A stretch of DNA of 5,982 bases from Pedobacter sp. UBA1654 (lineage in GTDB: Bacteria; Bacteroidota; Bacteroidia; Sphingobacteriales; Sphingobacteriaceae), in assembly GCA_002320935.1 (NCBI GenBank), contig DCLG01000037.1, forward strand, positions 329 to 6,310, read 5' to 3'. The position numbers and the translations under genes were made by a program. The notes beneath the pieces were generated by a model. It saw only the letters and a program-made list of their open reading frames with translations, made no database searches and was not told where the DNA came from. Positions 1-5,982 of this stretch are shown here, piece after piece (positions within the stretch are counted from its first letter, which is position 1; each line of letters opens with the position of its first letter).

Positions 1-28
1 GGTTGATCAATTGATCAACCCCTTTTTT
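1..28 (+). terminator. Factor-independent terminator at the left edge, possibly bidirectional
   Basis: Bases 1-20 are a perfect palindrome, GGTTGATCAATTGATCAACC, which can fold as an 8-bp stem (GGTTGATC/GATCAACC) with an AATT loop. Two C's and six T's (23-28) follow directly, the classic layout for ending plus-strand transcription, so a rightward gene probably ends just left of the window. The minus-strand peptidase gene stops at 51 and faces this hairpin. If A's lie just left of base 1, the same hairpin would end that transcript too, but those bases are not visible. The stem may also continue beyond the window edge (22-21 are C's that could pair with G's to the left). Confidence 0.75.
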
Positions 29-50
29 ATGTATCGGATCCAAGGATGGA

Positions 51-1844
51 TTATACGCCTGTCCAGCGCTTAAGCACTGCTTTCTGTGCAGCACTTGCAT
101 TCTCATTGATCTCAGCAACCAGCTTGATGTTCGGGTTGGCCTTTAGTGTTACCTTCAGATCAAGAACCTTCCCATCGCGGCCTACCTTAATGTTCACTAC
201 GTCACCAACTTTCTTGCCTGTCAGTTCCGGCATCCGCTCAATTGCAGCTTCTACTGGAACGTCATTGATGCTGATTAATTCGTCGCCAGCATTAAGGCCG
301 TCTAGCCAAGCAGGCGAGTTCCTCGATACAGCAGTAATGAACATCCGGCCTTCTACCTTACGGGAAGCCACACCTAAATATGGCTCGTTTTTGCCTGCAT
401 TCTCGTTTTTAACGGTAACACCTGCATAGCCGAAATAAGTATTATAATCTACTGGCTCTGTACCGTTCACATATTTTTCCCAGAAGCTGGTAAAGCTGAT
501 GCCGCTAATTTTTTCAACCATAGCTTTAAACTCTGCATCCGTGTAACCTCTGCCTTGTGTTTTACCCTGCAGATACATCGCTTTCATCACATCATCAAGG
601 CTTTTTGCGCCTTTAGTTGCATGGGCAATTGCAAGATCCATAAGCAAGCCGATCACTTCACCCTTACTGTAATAAGAAACTGCGCTGTTGTTTGAATTTT
701 CATCAGGACGGTATTGTTTGATCCAGGCATCGTAGCTGGCCATCGCTGCCGATTGCACCCTGTTACCCGGTGTGTTCTCTACAGCTGCGACTGCTCCGGC
801 AAGCTTATTTACAAAGGTCTTTGGATCATTGAAGCCTGCACGCAGCGTAAGTTTATTTTCATAATAAGCGGTAAAACCTTCAGCAATCCAGAGGTTGGTT
901 GTATAATTTTCATTATCGTAATCAAAAGGACCCAAAGCAACCGGTCTTAACCGCTTCACATTCCACAAGTGGTAATATTCATGCGCTACAAGATCCAAAA
1001 ATCCGGTATACCCTCTTTCATTGTTGTACTGGTTACGTGATGCACCAAGAACTGTTGAGTTCAGGTGTTCTAAACCACCACCTCCACGCTCAAAATTGTG
1101 AACAATAAATGTGTAATGTTTATTCGGATTTTCGCCATAAATCGCAGTGCCCTGATCAACAATCTTAGCCATATCTACTTTCAAACGTTCCTTGTCGTAG
1201 TTACCACCACCATACATTGCAACCTCGTGCTTCACGCCCGAAGCCGTAAACTCAAAGATGTCCTGATTACCAACTTCCAGCGGACTGTCATAAAGAATAT
1301 CAAAGTCTTTCGCCAAATAGGTAAACTGCTGACCAGCTACCGGCTCCAGGCCAGTAGAAACTTTGGACCAGTCTTTAAAAGGAACAACCTTAACGGTACT
1401 TGGCGATTTCAGATGCCCATCAGGATACATGAAAATACCTGTAGAGGATAGGAATGCATGTGATGCGTCAATGAACGATGTACGTACAGAAACCTCATTT
1501 GCATATACGCGATAGTTTACCTTAAGCTGATTTGCCTTAGCACCATAAATCCGCCAGATATTTTTTCTTACTTTTTCAAACTTAACCGGTTTACCTGCAG
1601 CTGATGCCTTAAAGCCTTCTACATTCTTGGCAAACTCCCTTACCAGATAGGAACCTGGGGCCCATACCGGCATTTTAACATCCACATAATCTTTGTTGAT
1701 ACCTGAAATGTTCATCTCCACTTCTGCATAGTGCGCCTGTGGTTCTGTAAAACTTACTTCAAAACCGATTTTAACCTGCGATTTTGTGGTAAGGCCTAGG
1801 GAAAGTAAAATTACCACCCCGAATAAAGATTTTTTTTTAAACAT
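51..1844 (-). CDS. Exported M61-family metallopeptidase (glycyl aminopeptidase-like) with PDZ domain
   Basis: Predicted zinc aminopeptidase of the M61 family, whose characterised member (Sphingomonas glycyl aminopeptidase) removes N-terminal Gly/Ala from peptides; the substrate here is unknown. Numbering is from the ATG at 1844 (597 aa). Residues 1-22 form a signal peptide (FKKK, hydrophobic core, probable cleavage before Gln23), so it acts in the periplasm or outside. An N-terminal beta domain carries the family WAPGSYLVREF segment (61-71). The catalytic domain has GGGGLEH (254-260), zinc motif HEYYH (288-292; ligands His288 and His292, catalytic Glu289) and third ligand Glu322 in WIAEG, plus YYSKGE (391-396). 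A PDZ domain starts near YLGV (489-492) and ends near 570. All key residues are present and length is normal for the family. A TTG codon at 1865 in frame would add seven residues but sits inside the predicted promoter, so ATG is preferred. No Shine-Dalgarno is seen. It is divergent from the efflux operon and its stop lies 23 bases from the terminator. Confidence 0.95.
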   Translation of the reverse strand: MFKKKSLFGVVILLSLGLTTKSQVKIGFEVSFTEPQAHYAEVEMNISGINKDYVDVKMPVWAPGSYLVREFAKNVEGFKASAAGKPVKFEKVRKNIWRIYGAKANQLKVNYRVYANEVSVRTSFIDASHAFLSSTGIFMYPDGHLKSPSTVKVVPFKDWSKVSTGLEPVAGQQFTYLAKDFDILYDSPLEVGNQDIFEFTASGVKHEVAMYGGGNYDKERLKVDMAKIVDQGTAIYGENPNKHYTFIVHNFERGGGGLEHLNSTVLGASRNQYNNERGYTGFLDLVAHEYYHLWNVKRLRPVALGPFDYDNENYTTNLWIAEGFTAYYENKLTLRAGFNDPKTFVNKLAGAVAAVENTPGNRVQSAAMASYDAWIKQYRPDENSNNSAVSYYSKGEVIGLLMDLAIAHATKGAKSLDDVMKAMYLQGKTQGRGYTDAEFKAMVEKISGISFTSFWEKYVNGTEPVDYNTYFGYAGVTVKNENAGKNEPYLGVASRKVEGRMFITAVSRNSPAWLDGLNAGDELISINDVPVEAAIERMPELTGKKVGDVVNIKVGRDGKVLDLKVTLKANPNIKLVAEINENASAAQKAVLKRWTGV

Positions 1845-1862
1845 ACTTAAACTGCTTTTCGA

Positions 1863-1870
1863 CAAAAATA
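1863..1870 (-). promoter_or_regulatory. -7 promoter element of the M61 peptidase gene
   Basis: On the minus strand bases 1870-1863 read TATTTTTG, an exact match to the Bacteroidota -7 consensus TAnnTTTG used by their primary sigma factor. Transcription would start around 1855-1858, leaving a leader of roughly 11-14 bases before the ATG at 1844. No convincing -33 element (TTTG/TTG at the usual distance) is visible; the bases there read TTTAAG. The match is short and AT-rich, so chance is possible, but its position relative to the ATG is as expected. Confidence 0.55.
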
Positions 1871-1947
1871 GGACTTCTCCAACTTTAACCTTAAATAATT
1901 GAATTTAGGGGTGTAACATACTTAATACAACACGAACCTGCTAACTT

Positions 1948-1977
1948 ATTTGGATATTTTTGTTTGTTAATCCAAAT
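1948..1977. promoter_or_regulatory. Inverted repeat bracketing the efflux promoter, candidate operator
   Basis: ATTTGGAT (1948-1955) and ATCCAAAT (1970-1977) are perfect 8-bp inverted arms separated by 14 bases. The -7 element occupies the inner end of the left arm and the spacer, and the right arm falls at or just past the predicted transcription start. This is where a dimeric repressor would block RNA polymerase, and efflux operons are often controlled by TetR- or MarR-type repressors (known of such systems). Only the right arm would lie in the transcript, so an RNA hairpin is unlikely. No regulator gene is in view, and an 8-bp match in AT-rich DNA can arise by chance. Confidence 0.35.
1955..1962 (+). 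promoter_or_regulatory. -7 promoter element of the RND efflux operon
   Basis: TATTTTTG matches the Bacteroidota -7 consensus TAnnTTTG exactly. A start site about 5-8 bases downstream (near 1967-1970) would give a short leader of about 22-25 bases before the adaptor ATG at 1992. No clear -33 TTTG is seen at 1931-1937 (CACGAAC), which suggests a weak promoter or one that needs an activator. The element lies within the inverted repeat at 1948-1977. Confidence 0.55.
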
Positions 1978-1991
1978 TACAAATCTCCAAA

Positions 1992-3065
1992 ATGAAGATC
2001 AGATACATCATCTATGCCCTTATTACAGTGGCACTTGCCTACTTTGTTTATTACCGTATTAATGCAAATAAAGCCATTTCAGAATCTGGGAAGGCTGGCG
2101 GCGGACGAGGTGGCGCTGGCTCCGGCATGGTTGTAAATGGTATCGTGGTTAAGGCAGACGCTTTTGAAAATGAACTGGAAGTAACAGGCTCTATCGAAGC
2201 AAATGAATCTGTAGTCCTGCAGAGTGAAATCTCAGGACTTGTTACCGGCATCTATTTCACTGAAGGCAGTAATGTAAAGAAGGGCACCCTTCTGGTGAAG
2301 ATCAATGACCGTGACATTCAAGCGCAGTTGCAACAGGTTCTAACCGGACAAAAGCTTTCCCAGTCGAACGAAAACCGCGCAAAACAACTGCTGGAAAAAG
2401 GAGCAATCAGTCAGGAAGAATATGATACCGCACTTGCAGAACTGCAATCGCTGAATGCACAGGCACAGCTTGTGCGTGCGCAACTTGCAAAAGCGACCAT
2501 CCGTGCACCATTTGATGGAAAGATCGGTCTGCGCAACATCTCTGTTGGTGAGTACCTGACCCCCAATAAAGCCATTGCTAACCTTTCCGCGATGAACCCT
2601 ATCAAAGTGAGTTTCTCTGTTCCTGAAAAATATTCTGGCCAGATAAAACTAAACTCTGAAGTGGATTTTAATACCGATGGCCTAAACCAAACCTACAAAG
2701 GAAAAGTCTATGCAATTGAACCGGGCATCAATGCACAAACCAGAACATTATCGATCAAAGCACTTGCAAGCAATACTAAGGGTGAACTGCTGCCGGGCTC
2801 TTTCGCAAAAATCAGACTTACATTAAATACGGTGGAAAATGCATTATTGGTTCCCACCGAGGCCATTATTCCGGTTCTAAAAGGCAAAACCGTTTTCATC
2901 GCTAAAGGTGGAAAAGCAAAGCAGGTTCCTGTGGAGTCAGGAACAAGAACAGCAGAACGTATCGTCATTACGTCAGGACTAAAAGCTGGAGACACAGTAC
3001 TTACCACCGGTGCTATGGCTTTAAAGGAAGATGCTCCTGTAAAAGTAACCGTGGTAAACAACTAA
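1992..3065 (+). CDS. RND efflux periplasmic adaptor subunit (HlyD/AcrA-type membrane fusion protein)
   Basis: Adaptor that joins the inner-membrane RND pump encoded next to it to an outer-membrane channel. The 357-aa length is typical. Residues 4-21 form one hydrophobic segment after MKIR, followed by a Gly-rich linker (about 35-45). There is no cysteine, so it is not a lipoprotein; it is probably held in the inner membrane by an uncleaved N-terminal anchor with the rest in the periplasm. Domains in order: first half of the lipoyl-like domain (about 67-106, with SGLVTGIYFTEGSNVKKG at 81-98), alpha-helical hairpin (about 107-164, rich in Gln, Ala and Leu), second lipoyl half with the family signature TIRAPFDGKIG (169-179), beta-barrel domain (about 203-275, containing PGINAQTRTL at 244-253) and membrane-proximal domain (about 278-357). 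The start is the first in-frame ATG before the anchor; upstream bases are A-rich with no Shine-Dalgarno, usual in this phylum. The pump gene starts 10 bases after the stop, so the two are surely one operon. The exported compound cannot be read from the sequence. Confidence 0.95.
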   Translation: MKIRYIIYALITVALAYFVYYRINANKAISESGKAGGGRGGAGSGMVVNGIVVKADAFENELEVTGSIEANESVVLQSEISGLVTGIYFTEGSNVKKGTLLVKINDRDIQAQLQQVLTGQKLSQSNENRAKQLLEKGAISQEEYDTALAELQSLNAQAQLVRAQLAKATIRAPFDGKIGLRNISVGEYLTPNKAIANLSAMNPIKVSFSVPEKYSGQIKLNSEVDFNTDGLNQTYKGKVYAIEPGINAQTRTLSIKALASNTKGELLPGSFAKIRLTLNTVENALLVPTEAIIPVLKGKTVFIAKGGKAKQVPVESGTRTAERIVITSGLKAGDTVLTTGAMALKEDAPVKVTVVNN

Positions 3066-3075
3066 TCTTAAAGAC

Positions 3076-5982
3076 ATGAGTATTTCAACCACCAGTATAA
3101 AACGGCCGGTTCTGGCCATTGTAATGAACCTCATGATCCTGCTCTTTGGGATCATTGGTTATTCTTTCCTGGGTGTACGGGAATTCCCGGATATCGATCC
3201 AACGGTTGTATCTGTGCGTACCTCCTACCCGGGCGCAAATGCCGATATCATTGAGTCGCAAATCACTGAACCGCTTGAGAAATCCATTAACGGGATTGAT
3301 GGGATCAGAAATATATCCTCATCCAGTAACCAGGGAAGCAGTAACATCACCATCGAGTTTAACCTTGATAAAAACATTGATGATGCCGCAAATGATGTGC
3401 GTGATAAGGTATCTCAGGCCGCAAGGAGTTTACCAAAAGATATAGACGGTAATCCAACGGTGAGCAAGGCTGATGCAAACTCACAAGCGGTAATCACCAT
3501 GACCATTCAGAGCGATAAGCGCAATGTAATGGAACTGAGTGATTACGCTGAAAACGTAATTTCAGAACGGTTACAAACCATTTCAGGTGTAAGTAGCGTG
3601 CAAATTCAAGGGCAGCGTAAGTATGCCATGCGTATCCGGATCGACCCTGCAAAACTTGCAGCATACGGGTTAACCTCTACGGATCTTGTTGATGCGTTGA
3701 ACAGGGAGAACGTTGAACTGCCTTCCGGAAAGATCACCGGAGCCAATACAGAGCTTATCGTAAAAACACTTGGAAAGCTGACCAACGAGCAGGAATTCAA
3801 CAACCTGATCCTGGCAAGTGATTCAAACAACGTGGTGAGACTGCAGGATGTGGGTTATGCCATGCTTGGCTCTGAAAATGAAGAAACTGTGCTCCGTGAA
3901 TCTGGCAAACCCATGGTCGCTGTAGGCCTTGTTCCTCAACCTGGCGCCAATTACCTGGCCATCTCTGAAGAGTTTTACAAACGTTTTGAACAGCTGAAAA
4001 AAGATGTACCGGAAGACATAAAACTTGATGTTTCACTGGACACTACTGAATTTATCAAAATGTCCATCACAGAGGTTACGGAAACGATCATCCTCTCCTT
4101 GATCCTTGTTATCCTGATCATCTACCTGTTTTTCAGGGATTGGGCAATTGCATTCAGACCCTTGATTGATATACCGGTATCCCTGATCTTCACCTTTTTC
4201 ATCATGTACATTTTTGGATTCTCCATCAATGTGCTCTCGCTTTTAGCCATTGTACTTGCCACGGGTCTCGTAGTGGATGATGGTATTGTGGTTACAGAAA
4301 ACATCTTTAAGAAGGTCGAAGAAGGCTACTCGCCCTTTGAAGCGGCAATTAAAGGTTCCAATGAGATCTTCTTTGCTGTAATTTCTATTTCCGTTACCCT
4401 AGCAGCAGTGTTTCTTCCGGTGATCTTCCTGGAAGGATTCGTTGGCCGGCTTTTCCGCGAGTTCGGGATTGTTATTGGTGCCGCGGTTCTCATCTCGGCA
4501 TTCGTATCGCTTACCTTAACACCGATGCTGAATGCTTACCTGATGAAGAGCACAGGACATACCAAGTCAAAGTTCTACGTGATGACTGAGCCTTACTTCC
4601 AGAAGCTGAACGATAGTTACGAGGAAAACCTGAACAAGTTTCTTGGCCGCCGTTGGTTATCCATCCCGATCATCGCGATCTGTATCGGCATGATTGCCCT
4701 ATTCTGGAACATCATCCCGAAAGAAACGGCTCCTTATGATGACCGCAGTGCCATCAACATGAACGTCAGCACGCCTGAAGGTGCTTCCTTTGCATACACA
4801 GATAATTTCATGAACAAGATCAGCAACTTGATTGTAGATTCAGTTCCTGAAGCCAATGTTAACATCAGCATCACTTCACCGGGCTTTGGCGGAGGTTCTA
4901 CGAACGGGGGCTTCTTCCGGATGGGACTCGTAAAACCTGGTGACCGGGAACGCTCGCAAGCTGAAATCGCAACCAAGCTGACCAGCGTCACCAGAAAATA
5001 CACCGAAGGTAAAGTGGTGGTCACACAACAGCCAACCATTTCTGTTGGCCGGCGGGGTGGCTTACCGATAAACTACATCATACAGGCGCAGAACTTCGAA
5101 AAGCTGCGTGAGAAAGTGCCTTTGTTTATGGAAGAGGTTGCCAATGATCCAAGTTTCACCACATCAGATGTAAACCTGAAATTCAATAAACCGGAGATTA
5201 ACCTGACCATCAATCGCGATAAGGCGAAAAACCTTGGGGTTTCCGCACAGGACATCGGTATGGCGCTACAGCTTGGATTAAGCGGTCAGCGTTTCTCCTA
5301 TTTCTTCATGAACGGAAAACAGTACCAGGTTATCGGACAATTTGAAGTTGCTGATCGTAAAGATCCGCTTGACCTGAGCTCCGTATACGTGCGAAACAAT
5401 AAAGGGCAACTGATCCAGCTGGACAACGTCGTAGATGCCAGGGAAGAAAGCAGTCCACCGCAATTGTACCGTAACAACAGGTTCACTGCTGCAACAGTTT
5501 CCGCTGGTCTTGCGCCTGGCGTTAGCATTGGTGAAGGACTTGATGCTATGGACAGAATTGCCGCTAAAGTACTTGACGACACCTTTTCAACGGATCTTGG
5601 CGGTGAATCAAGAGATTACCGTGAAAGTTCTTCCAACACCTTGTTTGCTTTTGGACTTGCATTACTGCTGGTGTACCTGATCCTTTCTGCACAGTTTGAA
5701 AGTTTTAAGGATCCGGTGATCATCATCATGACCGTACCAATGGCAGTAGCCGGTGCTTTTCTGTCCCTTTGGTTATTTGGTCAAAGCTGGAATATCTTCA
5801 GCCAGATCGGTACCATCATGCTGATTGGTTTGGTAACAAAAAATGGTATTCTCATCGTGGAATTTGCGAATCAGCTTAAGGAAAAAGGTAAGAGTGTTCA
5901 GGAGGCCATCCGCGAAGCATCAGTTTCCAGGTTAAGGCCGATTTTAATGACCAGTCTCGCAATCGCCATCGGTGCATTGCCA
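3076..5982 (+). CDS. RND multidrug efflux pump, inner-membrane subunit (AcrB/HAE1-like), 3' end cut by window
   Basis: Proton-driven RND exporter. The frame from ATG 3076 (MSISTTSIKRPVLAIVMN) stays open for 969 codons to the last base with no stop or frameshift. AcrB has 1049 residues, so the end of TM11, TM12 and the C-terminus are missing. Visible parts: TM1 (about 12-32); first porter loop (33-335) with REFPDIDP at 35-42; TM2-TM6 (336-485); TM7 (527-547); second porter loop (548-855); TM8-TM10 (856-932); start of TM11. The proton relay is intact: Asp401 and Asp402 in GLVVDDG (AcrB D407/D408), Lys922 in LVTKNG (K940), Arg952 (R971) and Thr959 (T978). Paired aspartates in TM4 and close overall pattern favour the hydrophobe/amphiphile (HAE1) class over metal exporters (HME), though the substrate is unknown. 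The loop matching the AcrB switch loop is Gly-rich (603-612). It follows the adaptor by 10 bases with no promoter or clear Shine-Dalgarno between them. The outer-membrane channel gene is not in view. Confidence 0.97.
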   Translation, partial: MSISTTSIKRPVLAIVMNLMILLFGIIGYSFLGVREFPDIDPTVVSVRTSYPGANADIIESQITEPLEKSINGIDGIRNISSSSNQGSSNITIEFNLDKNIDDAANDVRDKVSQAARSLPKDIDGNPTVSKADANSQAVITMTIQSDKRNVMELSDYAENVISERLQTISGVSSVQIQGQRKYAMRIRIDPAKLAAYGLTSTDLVDALNRENVELPSGKITGANTELIVKTLGKLTNEQEFNNLILASDSNNVVRLQDVGYAMLGSENEETVLRESGKPMVAVGLVPQPGANYLAISEEFYKRFEQLKKDVPEDIKLDVSLDTTEFIKMSITEVTETIILSLILVILIIYLFFRDWAIAFRPLIDIPVSLIFTFFIMYIFGFSINVLSLLAIVLATGLVVDDGIVVTENIFKKVEEGYSPFEAAIKGSNEIFFAVISISVTLAAVFLPVIFLEGFVGRLFREFGIVIGAAVLISAFVSLTLTPMLNAYLMKSTGHTKSKFYVMTEPYFQKLNDSYEENLNKFLGRRWLSIPIIAICIGMIALFWNIIPKETAPYDDRSAINMNVSTPEGASFAYTDNFMNKISNLIVDSVPEANVNISITSPGFGGGSTNGGFFRMGLVKPGDRERSQAEIATKLTSVTRKYTEGKVVVTQQPTISVGRRGGLPINYIIQAQNFEKLREKVPLFMEEVANDPSFTTSDVNLKFNKPEINLTINRDKAKNLGVSAQDIGMALQLGLSGQRFSYFFMNGKQYQVIGQFEVADRKDPLDLSSVYVRNNKGQLIQLDNVVDAREESSPPQLYRNNRFTAATVSAGLAPGVSIGEGLDAMDRIAAKVLDDTFSTDLGGESRDYRESSSNTLFAFGLALLLVYLILSAQFESFKDPVIIIMTVPMAVAGAFLSLWLFGQSWNIFSQIGTIMLIGLVTKNGILIVEFANQLKEKGKSVQEAIREASVSRLRPILMTSLAIAIGALP

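Noticed and set aside
3..18. Possible FNR/CRP-type site (TTGAT...ATCAA) in the left-edge palindrome
   Set aside because: The half-sites are separated by six bases rather than the four of an FNR box, and the following T run and position between gene ends fit a terminator better.
46..429. Plus-strand open frame of 127 codons opposite the end of the peptidase gene
   Set aside because: It lies wholly antisense to the M61 gene, has low-complexity Ser/Thr/Pro-rich composition typical of reverse-frame translation, and matches no family I recognise.
714..1451. Several plus-strand open frames antisense to the peptidase
   Set aside because: They overlap each other and the catalytic region of the M61 gene, which has all its conserved residues; their translations show no domain or signal features.
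1884..1895. Small inverted repeat TTTAA-CC-TTAAA upstream of the peptidase promoter
   Set aside because: Five A/T-only bases per arm in an AT-rich region are easily explained by chance.
2708..3061. Minus-strand open frame of 117 codons opposite the adaptor gene
   Set aside because: It is the reverse shadow of the adaptor C-terminal half, with no independent promoter or recognisable protein.
3146..3445. Plus-strand open frame of 99 codons inside the pump gene
   Set aside because: It is another frame of the RND pump, whose own frame is continuous and matches AcrB-like proteins throughout. Its presence does not indicate a frameshift.
4734..5582. Minus-strand open frames opposite the second porter region of the pump
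   Set aside because: They are antisense shadows of a well-conserved coding region and overlap one another.
1..5982. An undescribed defence, mobile or biosynthetic system
   Set aside because: Both strands were read: the window is filled by a peptidase, an adaptor and a pump of known families, with short ordinary intergenic DNA. No repeats, integrase, transposase, tRNA edge or compositional break was seen.

Overview
The window looks like ordinary chromosomal DNA of a Bacteroidota bacterium. Three things point there: two exact matches to the Bacteroidota -7 promoter element (TAnnTTTG), starts without Shine-Dalgarno sequences, and protein families and signal-peptide style common in that phylum. 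Moderate base composition and protein style would fit a Pedobacter/Mucilaginibacter-like member of the Sphingobacteriaceae, but that finer placement is a weak inference.

Layout from left to right. Positions 1-28 hold a perfect 20-base palindrome followed by six T's, a factor-independent terminator for a rightward gene ending before the window; it may also stop the leftward gene that follows. Positions 51-1844 (minus strand) encode an exported M61-family (glycyl aminopeptidase-like) metallopeptidase with a C-terminal PDZ domain. Positions 1845-1991 are a 147-base divergent intergenic region with one -7 element facing each way and an 8-bp inverted repeat that brackets the rightward one. Positions 1992-3065 (plus) encode a membrane-anchored periplasmic adaptor (membrane fusion protein) of an RND efflux system. 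Ten bases later, at 3076, the inner-membrane RND pump begins; it is open to the last base (969 codons, no stop) and is cut by the window edge.

The adaptor and pump would form two parts of a tripartite drug/solute exporter: the pump uses proton flow to capture substrates from the periplasm or membrane, and the adaptor joins it to a TolC-like outer-membrane channel. No channel gene or regulator gene is in view; the channel may be encoded just downstream or elsewhere. The peptidase is transcribed away from the pump operon and shares only the promoter region with it, so a functional link is not shown.

I see no RNA gene, CRISPR array, insertion sequence, phage gene or undescribed system. The most useful observation is the inverted repeat over the efflux promoter, a candidate operator.
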